From Cladorhizidae sp. MBARI D1340-BT2 (taxonomy: Eukaryota > Porifera > Demospongiae > Poecilosclerida > Cladorhizidae): DNA of 64,000 nucleotides. Every line of letters starts with the position of its first letter. The first letter of the stretch is position 1. Below the pieces are notes generated by a model. That model saw only the letters and a list, made by a program, of their open reading frames with translations. It made no database searches and was not told the DNA's origin. The stretch is from the NCBI GenBank assembly GCA_028752905.1, contig JAQNBH010000003.1:35430697-35494696 (forward strand). The letters run 5' to 3'. The position numbers were made by a program, and so were the translations under genes. Shown in pieces: positions 1 through 12,010 of the stretch.

Positions 1-261
1 AGAACACAGAGACAACAACAAACACAATGTCCACTCCCACTCTAGATGTGCACACTAGAACACAGAGGCGACCACAAACACAATGTCCACTCCCACTCTA
101 GATGAGCACACTAGAATACAGAGATGACCACAAACACAATGTCCACTCCCACTCTAGATGAGTACACTAGAATACAGAGACAACCACAAACACAATGTCC
201 ACTCACACTCTAGATGAGCACACTAGAACAAAGAGACAACCACAAACACAATGTCCACTCC
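1..261. repeat. End of a preceding 28-monomer unit
   Basis: Bases 1-261 are the same as 1555-1815 by eye. The first difference is C262/A1816, where CCACTCTAG becomes CAATTCTAG. The match is the left flank of a 1,554-bp tandem duplication, so the window opens inside that structure. It contains the AGGCGACC, AGATGACC and GTACACTAGAATAC variant monomers in series. Confidence 0.85.
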
Positions 262-1106
262 CACTCTAGATGAGCACACTAGAACACAGAGACAACCACA
301 AACGCAATGTCCTCTCCCACTCTAGATGAGAACACTAGAACACAGAGACAACCACAAACGCAATTTCCTCTCCCACTCTAGATGAGCACACTAGAACACA
401 GAGACAACCACAAACGCAATGTTCACTCCCACTCTAGATGAGCACACTAGAACACAGAGACAACCAGAAACACAATGTCCACTCCCACTCTAGATGAACA
501 CACTTAGAACACAGAGACAACCACAAACACAATGTCCACTACCACTCTAGATGAGCACACTAGAACACAGAGACAACCACAAACACAATGTCCTCTCCCA
601 CTCTAGATGAGCACATTAGAATACAGAGACAACCACAAACACAATGTCCACTCCCACTCTAGATGAGCACACTAGAACACAGAGACAACCACAAACACAA
701 TGTCCATTCCCAATCTAGATGAGCACACTAGAACACAGAGACAACCACAAACACAATGTCCACTCCCACTCTAGATGAGAACACTAGAACACAGAGACAA
801 CCACAAACACAATGTCCACTCCCACTCTAGATGAGCACACTAGAACACAGAGACAGCCACAAACACAATGTCCACTCCCACTCTAGATGAGTACACTAGA
901 AAACAGAGACAACCACAAACACAATGTCCACTCCCACTCTAGATGAGCACACTAGAACACAGAGACAACCAGAAACACAATGTCCACTCCCACTCTAGAT
1001 GAGCACACTAGAACACAGAGACAACCACACACACAATGTCCACTCTTACCGTAGATGGGCACACTAGAACACAGAGACAACCACAAACACAATGTCCACT
1101 CCCACT

Positions 1107-1111
1107 CTAGA
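1107..1111. repeat. 43-bp monomer, deletion between CTAGA direct repeats
   Basis: In the normal monomer CTAGA occurs twice, separated by TGAGCACA. Here a single CTAGA is followed directly by ACACAGAGACAGCC, so 13 bp (one CTAGA plus the 8-bp spacer) are missing. The same event is at 17664-17668 and 19218-19222 and is a marker of the 28-monomer unit. Deletion between short direct repeats by slippage is the simplest origin. Confidence 0.93.
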
Positions 1112-1386
1112 ACACAGAGACAGCCACAAACACAATGCCCACTCCCACTCTAGATGAGCACACTAGACCACAGATACAACTACAAACACAATGTCCACTC
1201 CCACTCTAGATGAGCACACTAGACCACAGATACAACTACAAACACAATGTCCACTCCCACTCTAGATGAGCACACTAGAACACAGAGACAACCACACACA
1301 CAATGTCCACTCCCACTCTAGATGGGCACAATAGAACACAGAGACAACCACCAACACAATGTCCACTCCCACTCTAGATGAGCACA

Positions 1387-1612
1387 CTAGAACACGGAGA
1401 CAACCACAAACACAATGTTCACTCCCACTCTAGATGAGCACACTAGAACACAGACAACCACAAACAAAATGTCCACTCCCACTCTAGATGAGCACACTAG
1501 AACACAGAGACAATCACAAACACAATGTCCACTCCCACTCTGGATGAGCACACTAGAACACAGAGACAACAACAAACACAATGTCCACTCCCACTCTAGA
1601 TGTGCACACTAG
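1387..1612. repeat. 54-bp marker monomer and neighbours (15 copies)
   Basis: Near 1451 the monomer reads ACACAGACAAC instead of ACACAGAGACAAC, a 2-bp loss. It is followed by a monomer with AATCACAAAC and one with CTCTGGATGAG, then AACAACAAAC and TAGATGTGCAC. The series recurs with CAGAC at 1451, 12091, 14609, 18008, 19562, 30202, 32720, 34734, 37252, 42682, 45368, 48841, 54158, 58300 and 63729. It is the best phase marker in the array. The frameshift it causes creates open frames of 64-65 codons on both strands, which I do not regard as genes. Confidence 0.93.
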
Positions 1613-2522
1613 AACACAGAGGCGACCACAAACACAATGTCCACTCCCACTCTAGATGAGCACACTAGAATACAGAGATGACCACAAACACAATGTCCAC
1701 TCCCACTCTAGATGAGTACACTAGAATACAGAGACAACCACAAACACAATGTCCACTCACACTCTAGATGAGCACACTAGAACAAAGAGACAACCACAAA
1801 CACAATGTCCACTCCAATTCTAGATGAGAACACTAGAACACAGAGACAACCACAAACACAATGTCCACTCCCACTCTAGATGAGCACACTAGAACACAGA
1901 GACAACCACAAACACAATGTCCACTCCCACTCTAGATGAGCACACTAGAACACAGAGACAACCACACACACAATATCCACTCCCACTCTAGATGAGCACA
2001 CTAGAACACAGAGACAACCACAAACACAATGTCCACTCCCACTCTAGATGAGCACACTAGAACACAGAGACAACCACAAACACAATGTCCACACCCACTA
2101 TAGATGAGCACACTAGAACACAGAGACAACCACAACCACAATGTCCACTCCCACTCTAGATGAGCACACTAGAACACAGAGACGACCAGAAACACAATGT
2201 CCACTCCCACTCTAGATGAGCACACTACAACACAGAGACAACCAAAAACACAATGTCCACTCCCACTCTAGATGAGCACAATAGAACACAGAGTCAACCA
2301 CAAACACAATGTCCACTCCCACTCTAGATGAGCACACTAGAACACAGAGACAACCACAAACACAATGTCCACTCCCACTCTAGATGAGCACACTAGAACA
2401 CAGAGACAACCACAAACACAATGTCCACTCCCACTCTAGATGAACACACTAGAACACAGAGACAACCACACACACAATGTCCACTCCCACTCTAGATGAG
2501 TACACTAGAACACAGAGACAAC

Positions 2523-2578
2523 CACAAACACAATGTCCACTCCCACTCTAGATGAGCACACTAGAACACAGAGACAAC
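2523..2578. other. Canonical monomer, XbaI-type TCTAGA site and short dyad
   Basis: Reference copy of the consensus. It has one TCTAGA and a short inverted repeat (TCTAG, 9 nt, CTAGA). It holds an ACAAACA heptamer, which fits the degenerate forkhead motif RYMAAYA, and no CpG. TAG and TGA stops lie in the + strand reading, and 56 is not a multiple of 3, so any frame meets a stop within a few monomers. Motif matches are recorded only as what is seen; no binding or function is claimed. Confidence 0.7.
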
Positions 2579-3215
2579 CACAAACACAATGTCCACTCCC
2601 ACTCTAGATGAGCACACTAGAACACAGAGACAACCACAAACACAATGTCCACTCCCACTCTAGATGAGCACACTAGAACACAGTGACAACCACAAACAAA
2701 ATGTCCACTCCCACTCTAGATGAGCACACTAGAACACAGAGACAACCACACACACAATGTCCACTCCCACTCTAGATGAGCACACTAGAAGACAGAGACA
2801 ACCACAAACACAATTTCCACTCCCACTCTAGATGAGCACACTAGAACACAGAGACAACCACAAACACAATGTCTACTCCCACTCTAGATGAGCACACTAG
2901 AACACAGAGACAACCACAAACACAATGTCCACTCCCACTCTAGATGAGCACATTAGAACAAAGAGACAATCACAAACACAATGTCCACTCCCACTCTAGA
3001 TGAGCACTCTAGAACACAGAGACAACCACAAACACAATGTCCACTCCCACTCTAGATGAGCACACTAGAACACAGAGACAACCACAAACACAATGTCCAC
3101 TCCCACTCTAGATGAGCACACTAGAACACAGAGACAACCACAAATACAATGTCCACTCCCACTCTAGATGAGCACACTAGAACACAGAGACAACCACAAA
3201 TACAATGTCCACTTC

Positions 3216-3240
3216 CACTCTAGATGAGCACACTAGAGTG
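3216..3240. repeat. Hairpin monomer, 8-bp stem and 9-nt loop (34 copies)
   Basis: CACTCTAG, then ATGAGCACA, then CTAGAGTG is a perfect 8-bp inverted repeat with a 9-nt loop. The canonical monomer pairs only TCTAG with CTAGA. GAGTG starts at 3236, 5141, 6206, 6542, 7158, 8838, 9174, 10854, 11190, 13204, 13652, 15610, 15946, 21347, 23252, 24317, 24653, 25269, 26949, 27285, 28965, 29301, 31315, 31763, 35847, 36295, 40045, 40381, 47881, 51522, 51858, 57343, 61093 and 61429. In each case the hairpin spans 20 bp before to 4 bp after that start. At 7158 and 25269 the stem is broken (CAAGAGTG). At 6206, 8838, 24317 and 26949 one arm reads CGCTCTAG. Confidence 0.9.
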
Positions 3241-4282
3241 CACAGTCAATCACAAACACAATGTCCACTCCCACTCTAGATGAGCACACTAGAACACAGA
3301 GACAACCACAAACACAAATGTCCACTCCCACTCTAGATGAGCACACTAGAACACAGAGACAACCACAAACATAATGTCCACTCCCACTCTAGATGAGTAC
3401 ACTAGAACACAGAGACAACCACAAACACAATGTCCACTCCAACTCTAGATGAGCACACTAGAACACAGAGACAACCACAAACACAATGTCCACTCCCACT
3501 CTAGATGAGCACACTAGAACACAGAGACAACCACAAACACAATGTCCACTCACACTCTAGATGAGCACACTAGAACACAGAGACAACCACAAACACAATG
3601 TCCACTCCCACTCTAGATGAGCACACTAGAACACAGAGACAACCACAAACACAATGTCCACTCCCACTCTAGATGAGCACACTAGAACACAGAGATAACC
3701 AATAACACAATGTCCACTCCCACTCTAGATGAGCACACTAGAACACAGAGACAACCACAAACACAATGTCCACTCCCACTCTAGATGAGCACATTAGAAC
3801 ACAGAGACAACCACAAACACAATGTCCACTCCCACTCTAGATGAGCACACTAGAACACAGAGACAACCACAAACACAATGTCTACTCCCACTCTAGATGA
3901 GCACATTAGAATACAGAGACAACCACAAACACAATGTCCACTCCCACTCTAGATGAGCACACTAGAACACAGAGACAACCACAAACACAATGTCCATTCC
4001 CAATCTAGATGAGCACACTAGAACACAGAGACAACCACAAACACAATGTCCACTCCCACTCTAGATGAGCACACTAGAACACAGAGACAACCATAAACAC
4101 AATGTCCACTCCCACTCTAGATGAGCACTCTAGAACACAGAGACAACCACAAACACAATGTCCACTCCCACTCTAGATAAGCACACTATAACACAGAGAC
4201 AACCACAAACACAATGTCCACTCCCACTCTAGATGAGCACACTAGAACACAGAGACAACCACAAACACAATGTCCACTTCCG

Positions 4283-6187
4283 CTCTAGATGAGCACACTA
4301 GAACACAGAGACAACCACAAACACAATGTCCACTCCCACTCTAGATGAACACACTAGAACACAGAGACAACCACACACACAATGTCCACTCCCACTCTAG
4401 ATGAGTACACTAGAACACAGAGACAACCACAAACACAATGTCCACTCCCACTCTAGATGAGCACACTAGAACACAGAGACAACCACAAACACAATGTCCA
4501 CTCCCACTCTAGATGAGCACACTAGAACACAGAGACAACCACAAACACAATGTCCACTCCCACTCTAGATGAGCACACTAGAACACAGTGACAACCACAA
4601 ACAAAATGTCCACTCCCACTCTAGATGAGCACACTAGAACACAGAGACAACCACACACACAATGTCCACTCCCACTCTAGATGAGCACACTAGAAGACAG
4701 AGACAACCACAAACACAATTTCCACTCCCACTCTAGATGAGCACACTAGAACACAGAGACAACCACAAACACAATGTCTACTCCCACTCTAGATGAGCAC
4801 ACTAGAACACAGAGACAACCACAAACACAATGTCCACTCCCACTCTAGATGAGCACATTAGAACAAAGAGACAATCACAAACACAATGTCCACTCCCACT
4901 CTAGATGAGCACTCTAGAACACAGAGACAACCACAAACACAATGTCCACTCCCACTCTAGATGAGCACACTAGAACACAGAGACAACCACAAACACAATG
5001 TCCACTCCCACTCTAGATGAGCACACTAGAACACAGAGACAACCACAAATACAATGTCCACTCCCACTCTAGATGAGCACACTAGAACACAGAGACAACC
5101 ACAAATACAATGTCCACTTCCACTCTAGATGAGCACACTAGAGTGCACAGTCAATCACAAACACAATGTCCACTCCCACTCTAGATGAGCACACTAGAAC
5201 ACAGAGACAACCACAAACACAAATGTCCACTCCCACTCTAGATGAGCACACTAGAACACAGAGACAACCACAAACATAATGTCCACTCCCACTCTAGATG
5301 AGTACACTAGAACACAGAGACAACCACAAACACAATGTCCACTCCAACTCTAGATGAGCACACTAGAACACAGAGACAACCACAAACACAATGTCCACTC
5401 CCACTCTAGATGAGCACACTAGAACACAGAGACAACCACAAACACAATGTCCACTCACACTCTAGATGAGCACACTAGAACACAGAGACAACCACAAACA
5501 CAATGTCCACTCCCACTCTAGATGAGCACACTAGAACACAGAGACAACCACAAACACAATGTCCACTCCCACTCTAGATGAGCACACTAGAACACAGAGA
5601 TAACCAATAACACAATGTCCACTCCCACTCTAGATGAGCACACTAGAACACAGAGACAACCACAAACACAATGTCCACTCCCACTCTAGATGAGCACATT
5701 AGAACACAGAGACAACCACAAACACAATGTCCACTCCCACTCTAGATGAGCACACTAGAACACAGAGACAACCACAAACACAATGTCTACTCCCACTCTA
5801 GATGAGCACATTAGAATACAGAGACAACCACAAACACAATGTCCACTCCCACTCTAGATGAGCACACTAGAACACAGAGACAACCACAAACACAATGTCC
5901 ATTCCCAATCTAGATGAGCACACTAGAACACAGAGACAACCACAAACACAATGTCCACTCCCACTCTAGATGAGCACACTAGAACACAGAGACAACCATA
6001 AACACAATGTCCACTCCCACTCTAGATGAGCACTCTAGAACACAGAGACAACCACAAACACAATGTCCACTCCCACTCTAGATAAGCACACTATAACACA
6101 GAGACAACCACAAACACAATGTCCACTCCCACTCTAGATGAGCACACTAGAACACAGAGACAACCACAAACACAATGTCCACTTCCG
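4283..6187. repeat. 1,905-bp 34-monomer unit, copy 2
   Basis: No difference from copy 1 was noticed on reading the variants in order. The hairpin GAGTG sits at 5141 (3236 + 1,905) and the extra A near 5221. Both copies end with the CCGCTC variant (G4282, G6187). After it copy 1 continues as a canonical monomer, while copy 2 continues into a hairpin monomer (GAGTG 6206). Confidence 0.92.
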
Positions 6188-7157
6188 CTCTAGATGAGCA
6201 CACTAGAGTGCACAATCAACCACAAACACAATGTCCACTCCCACTCTAGATGAGCACACTAGAACACAGAGACAACCACAAACACAATGTCCACTCTCAC
6301 TCTATATGAACACACTGGAACACAGAGACAACCACAAACACAATGTCCACTCCCACTCTAGATGAGTACACTAGAATACAGAGACAACCACAAACACAAT
6401 GTCCACTCCCACTCTAGATGAGCACACTAGAATACAGAGACAACCACAAACACAATGTCCACTCCCACTCTAGATGAGCACACTAGAACACAGAGACAAC
6501 CACAAACACAATGTTCACTTCCACTCTAGATGAGCACACTAGAGTGCACAGTCAACCACAAACACAATGTCCACTCCCACTCTAGATGAGCACACTAGAA
6601 TACAGAGATGACCACAAACACAATGTCCACTCCCACTCTAGATGAGTACACTAGAATACAGAGACAACCACAAACACAATGTCCACTCACACTCTAGATG
6701 AGCACACTAGAACAAAGAGACAACCACAAACACAATGTCCACTCCAATTCTAGATGAGAACACTAGAACACAGAGACAACCACAAACACAATGTCCACTC
6801 CCACTCTAGATGAGCACACTAGAACACAGAGACAAGCACAAACACAATGTCCACTCCCACTCTAGATGAGCACACTAGAACACAGAGACAACCACACACA
6901 CAATATCCACTCCCACTCTAGATGAGCACACAAGAACACAGAGACAACCACAAACACAATGTCCACTCCCACTCTAGATGAGCACACTAGAACACAGAGA
7001 CAACCACAAACACAATGTCCACACCCACTATAGATGAGCACACTAGAACACAGAGACAACCACAAACACAATGTCCACACCCACTATAGATGAGCACACT
7101 AGAACACAGAGACAACCACAAACACAATGTCCACTTCCACTCTAGATGAGCATACAA
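6188..7157. repeat. Linking block between 1,905-bp and 2,016-bp units
   Basis: About 17 monomers carrying hairpins at 6206 and 6542, the CTATATGAACACACTGG variant (near 6303), and AGATGACC, CAATTCTAG, AGACAAGCAC and CACACACAATATCC variants. It ends in two neighbouring monomers with CCACACCCACTATAG (near 7019 and 7075), a local single-monomer duplication. Loss of the usual stops in these variants gives minus-strand open frames of 72 and 74 codons, judged non-coding. The block is repeated at 24299-25268. Confidence 0.85.
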
Positions 7158-9173
7158 GAGTGCACAGTCAACCACAAACACAATGTCCACTCCCACTCTA
7201 GATGAGCACACTAGAACACAGAGACAACCACAAACACAATTTCCACTCCCACTCTAGATGAACACACTAGAACACAGAGACAACCACAAACACAATGTCC
7301 ACTCCCACTCTAGATGAGTACACTAGAACACAGAGACAACCACAAACACAATGTCCACTCCCACTCTAGATGAGCACACTAGAACACAGAGACAACCACA
7401 AACACAATGTCCACTCCCACTCTAGATGAGCACACTACAACACAGAGACAACCACAAACACAATGTCCACTCCCACTCTAGATGAGCACACTAGAACACA
7501 GAGACAACCACAAACACAATGTCCACTCCCACTCTAGATGAGCACACTAGAACACAGAGACAACCACAAACACAATGTCCACTCCCACTCTAGATGAGCA
7601 CACTAGAACACAGAGACAACCACAAACACAATGTCCACTCCAACTCTAGATGAGCACACTAGAACACAGAGACAACCACAAACACAATGTCCACTCCCAC
7701 TCTAGATGAGCACACTAGAACACAGAGACAACCACAAACACAATGTCCACTCCCAATCTAGATGAGCACACTAGAACACAGAGACAACCACAAACACAAT
7801 GTCCACTCCCACTCTAGATGAGCACACTAGAACACAGAGACAACCACAAACACAATGCCCACTCCCACTCTAGATGAGCACACTAGAATACAGAGACAAC
7901 CACAAACAAAATGTCCACTCCCACTCTAGATGAGCACTCTAGAACACGGAGACAACCACAAACACAATGTCCACTCCCACTCTAGATGAGCACACTAGAA
8001 CACAGAGACAACCACAAACACAATGTCCACTCCCACTCCAGATGAGTACACTAGAACACAGAGACAACCACAAACACAATGTCCACTCCCACTGTAGATG
8101 AGCACACTAGTACACAGAGACAACCACAAACGCAATGTCCTCTCCCACTCTAGATGAGCACACTAGAACACAGAGACAACCACAAACGCAATTTCCTCTC
8201 CCACTCTAGATGAGCACACTAGAACACAGAGACAAACACAAACGCAATGTTCACTCCCACTCTAGATGAGCACACTAGAACACAGAGACAACCACAAACA
8301 CAATGTCCACTCCCACTCTAGATGAACACACTAGAATACAGAGACAACCACAAACACAATGTCCACTCCCACTCTAGATGAGCACACTAGAACACAGAGA
8401 CAACAACAAACACAATGTCCTCTCCCACTCTAGATGAGTACATTAGAATACAGAGACAACCACAAACACAATGTCCACTCCCACTCTAGATGAGCACACT
8501 AGAACACAGAGACAACCACAAACACAATGTCCATTCCCAATCTAGATGAGCACACTAGAACACAGAGACAACCACAAACACAATGTCCACTCCCACTCTA
8601 GATGAGCACACTAGAACACAGAGACAACCATAAACACAATGTCCACTCCCACTCTAGATGAGCACTCTAGAACACAGAGACAACCACAAACACAATGTCC
8701 ACTCCCACTCTAGATAAGCACACTATAACACAGAGACAATCACAAACACAATGTCCACTCCCACTCTAGATGAGCACACTAGAACACAGAGACAACCACA
8801 AACACAATGTCCACTTCCGCTCTAGATGAGCACACTAGAGTGCACAATCAACCACAAACACAATGTCCACTCCCACTCTAGATGAGCACACTAGAACACA
8901 GAGACAACCACAAACACAATGTCCACTCTCACTATATATGAACACACTGGAACACAGAGACAACCACAAACACAATGTCCACTCCCACTCTAGATGAGTA
9001 CACTAGAATACAGAGACAACTACAAACACAATGTCCACTCCCACTCTAGATGAGCACACTAGAATACAGAGACAACCACAAACACAATGTCCACTCCCAC
9101 TCTAGATGAGCACACTAGAACACAGAGACAACCACAAACACAATGTTCACTTCCACTCTAGATGAGCACACTA
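7158..9173. repeat. 2,016-bp 36-monomer unit, copy 1
   Basis: Variants recur at exactly 2,016 bp: AATGCCC at 7854, 9870 and 11886; CAACT(C/G)TAG at 7641, 9657 and 11673; hairpin GAGTG at 7158, 9174 and 11190. This copy has CAACTCTAG where copies 2 and 3 have CAACTGTAG, and its opening hairpin is broken. It includes the three adjacent CpG monomers around 8131-8250. Confidence 0.88.
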
Positions 9174-11189
9174 GAGTGCACAGTCAACCACAAACACAAT
9201 GTCCACTCCCACTCTAGATGAGCACACTAGAACACAGAGACAACCACAAACACAATGTCTACTCCCACTCTAGATGAACACACTAGAACACAGAGACAAC
9301 CACAAACACAATGTCCACTCCCACTCTAGATGAGTACACTAGAACACAGAGACAACCACAAACACAATGTCCACTCCCACTCTAGATGAGCACACTAGAA
9401 CACAGAGACAACCACAAACACAATGTCCACTCCCACTCTAGATGAGCACACTAGAACACAGAGACAACCACAAACACAATGTCCACTCCCACTCTAGATG
9501 AGCACACTAGAACACAGAGACAACCACAAACACAATGTCCACTCCCACTCTAGATGAGCACACTAGAACACAGAGACAACCACAAACACAATGTCCACTC
9601 CCACTCTAGATGAGCACACTAGAACACAGAGACAACCACAAACACAATGTCCACTCCAACTGTAGATGAGCACACTAGAACACAGAGACAACCACAAACA
9701 CAATGTCCACTCCCACTCTAGATGAGCACACTAGAACACAGAGACAACCACAAACACAATGTCCACTCCCACTCTAGATGAGCACACTAGAACACAGAGA
9801 CAACCACAAACACAATGTCCACTCCCACTCTAGATGAGCACACTAGAACACAGAGACAACCACAAACACAATGCCCACTCCCACTCTAGATGAGCACACT
9901 AGAATACAGAGACAACCACAAACAAAATGTCCACTCCCACTCTAGATAAGCACTCTAGAACACGGAGACAACCACAAACACAATGTCCACTCCCACTCTA
10001 GATGAGCACACTAGAACACAGAGACAACCACAAACACAATGTCCACTCCCACTCCAGATGAGCACACTAGAACACAGAGACAACCACAAACACAATGTCC
10101 ACTCCCACTCTAGATGAGCACACTAGAACACAGAGACAACCACAAACGCAATGTCCTCTCCCACTCTAGATGAGAACACTAGAACACAGAGACAACCACA
10201 AATGCAATTTCCTCTCCCACTCTAGATGAGCACACTAGAACACAGAGACAACCACAAACGCAATGTTCACTCCCACTCTAGATGAGCACACTAGAACACA
10301 GAGACAACCACAAACACAATGTCCACTCCCACTCTAGATGAACACACTAGAACACAGAGACAACCACAAACACAATGTCCACTCCCACTCTAGATGAGCA
10401 CACTAGAACACAGAGAAAACCACAAACACAATGTCCTCTCCCACTCTAGATGAGCACATTAGAATACAGAGACAACCACAAACACAATGTCCACTCCCAC
10501 TCTAGATGAGCACACTAGAACACAGAGACAACCACAAACACAATGTCCATTCCCAATCTAGATGAGCACACTAGAACACAGAGACAACCACAAACACAAT
10601 GTCCACTCCCACTCTAGATGAGCACACTAGAACACAGAGACAACCACAAACACAATGTCCACTCCCACTCTAGATGAGCACACTAGAACACAGAGACAAC
10701 CACAAACACAATGTCCACTCCCACTCTAGATGAGTACACTAGAAAACAGAGACAACCACAAACACAATGTCCACTCCCACTCTAGATGAGCACAATAGAA
10801 CACAGAGACAACCACAAACACAATGTCCACTTCCACTCTAGATGAGCACACTAGAGTGCACAATCAACCACAAACACAATGTCCACTCCCACTCTAGATG
10901 AGCACACTAGAACACAGAGACAACCACAAACACAATGTCCACTCCCACTCTATATGAACACACTGGAACACAGAGACAACCACAAACACAATGTCCACTC
11001 CCACTCTAGATGAGTACACTAGAATACAGAGACAACCACAAACACAATGTCCACTCCCACTCTAGATGAGCACACTAGAATACAGAGACAACCACAAACA
11101 CAATGTCCACTCCCACTCTAGATGAGCACACTAGAACACAGAGACAACCACAAACACAATGTCCACTTCCACTCTAGATGAGCACACTA
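9174..11189. repeat. 2,016-bp 36-monomer unit, copy 2
   Basis: Exact 2,016-bp spacing (36 x 56, no indel) to copy 1, with the same order of markers. Its hairpin pair at 10854/11190 has perfect stems, whereas the matching 8838 copy has the CGCTCTAG arm. That is a sign of independent change or local conversion after duplication. Confidence 0.88.
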
Positions 11190-12010
11190 GAGTGCACAGT
11201 CAACCACAAACACAATGTCCACTCCCACTCTAGATGAGCACACTAGAACACAGAGACAACCACAAACACAATGTCTACTCCCACTCTAGATGAACACACT
11301 AGAACACAGAGACAACCACAAACACAATGTCCACTCCCACTCTAGATGAGTACACTAGAACACAGAGACAACCACAAACAAAATGTCCACTCCCACTCTA
11401 GATGAGCACACTAGAACACAGAGACAACCACAAACACAATGTCCACTCCCACTCTAGATGAGCACACTAGAACACAGAGACAACCACAAACACAATGTCC
11501 ACTCCCACTCTAGATGAGCACACTAAAACACAGAGACAACCACAAACACAATGTCCACTCCCACTCTAGATGAGCACACTAGAACACAGAGACAACCACA
11601 AACACAATGTCCACTCCCACTCTAGATGAGCACACTAGAACACAGAGACAACCACAAACACAATGTCCACTCCAACTGTAGATGAGCACACTAGAACACA
11701 GAGACAACCACAAACACAATGTCCACTCCCACTCTAGATGAGCACACTAGAACACAGAGACAACCACAAACACAATGTCCACTCCCACTCTAGATGAGCA
11801 CACTAGAACACAGAGACAACCACAAACACAATGTCTACTCCCACTCTAGATGAGCACACTAGAACACAGAGACAACCACAAACACAATGCCCACTCCCAC
11901 TCTAGATGAGCACACTAGAATACAGAGACAACCACAAACAAAATGTCCACTCCCACTCTAGATGAGCACTCTAGAACACGGAGACAACCACAAACACAAG
12001 GTCCACTCCC
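11190..12010. repeat. 2,016-bp unit, partial third copy
   Basis: It follows copy 2 through the AATGCCC (11886), CAAAATG and GCACTCTAGAACACGG monomers. It then leaves the pattern at the AAGGTCC variant (near 12000) and enters the 54-bp marker series at 12091. The next hairpin (13204) is 2,014 bp on, so the monomer count is kept although the content changes. Confidence 0.75.

Larger units (their letters stand above)
262..1815. repeat. 1,554-bp 28-monomer higher-order unit
   Basis: The length is 28 monomers (1,568 bp) with -13, -2 and +1 bp. The -13 event at 1107-1111 removes one CTAGA plus TGAGCACA, leaving a 43-bp monomer, as expected for slippage between the two CTAGA copies. The -2 event is the 54-bp monomer near 1451. 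The +1 is an extra T at 504-505. It also carries three adjacent CpG-bearing monomers (from about 304) and two neighbouring monomers with TAGACCACAGATAC. Confidence 0.9.
2378..4282. repeat. 1,905-bp 34-monomer unit, copy 1
   Basis: Repeated at 4283-6187 with offset 1,905 (34 monomers plus 1 bp). The extra base is the A in ACACAAATGTCC near 3316. Internal markers are TAGATGAACAC/CACACACAATG, AGTGACAACC, TAGAAGACAG, AATTTCC, a hairpin monomer at 3216-3240, CACTCACACTC and GATAACCAATAAC. The boundary is set by A2377 against G4282 (CTTCCGCTC), which also ends copy 2. Confidence 0.92.

Noticed and set aside
1387..1612. Overlapping 64- and 65-codon open frames on opposite strands, recurring 15 times
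   Set aside because: They consist entirely of satellite monomers, arise from the 2-bp frameshift monomer, have no promoter, splice or codon-bias support, and translate both strands of the same repeat.
2523..2578. CENP-B box or known alpha-satellite-like monomer
   Set aside because: No match to the CENP-B box core (TTCG...CGGG) on either strand; the monomer length and sequence do not match satellites I know.
2523..2578. G-quadruplex potential on the G/T-rich minus strand
   Set aside because: Each monomer has just one GGG and one neighbouring GG, too few guanine runs within loop distance for a standard four-run motif.
3216..3240. Rho-independent terminator
   Set aside because: The stem is 8 bp with a 9-nt loop, has no following T-run, and lies in satellite DNA with no gene upstream.
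6862..7211. Minus-strand open frames of 72 and 74 codons, repeated at 24973-25322, with a hydrophobic Cys/Leu/Val-rich product
   Set aside because: The hydrophobicity is a plain consequence of the G/T-rich strand. The frames exist only because chance variants removed stop codons, and they are copied with the 18-kb duplication.
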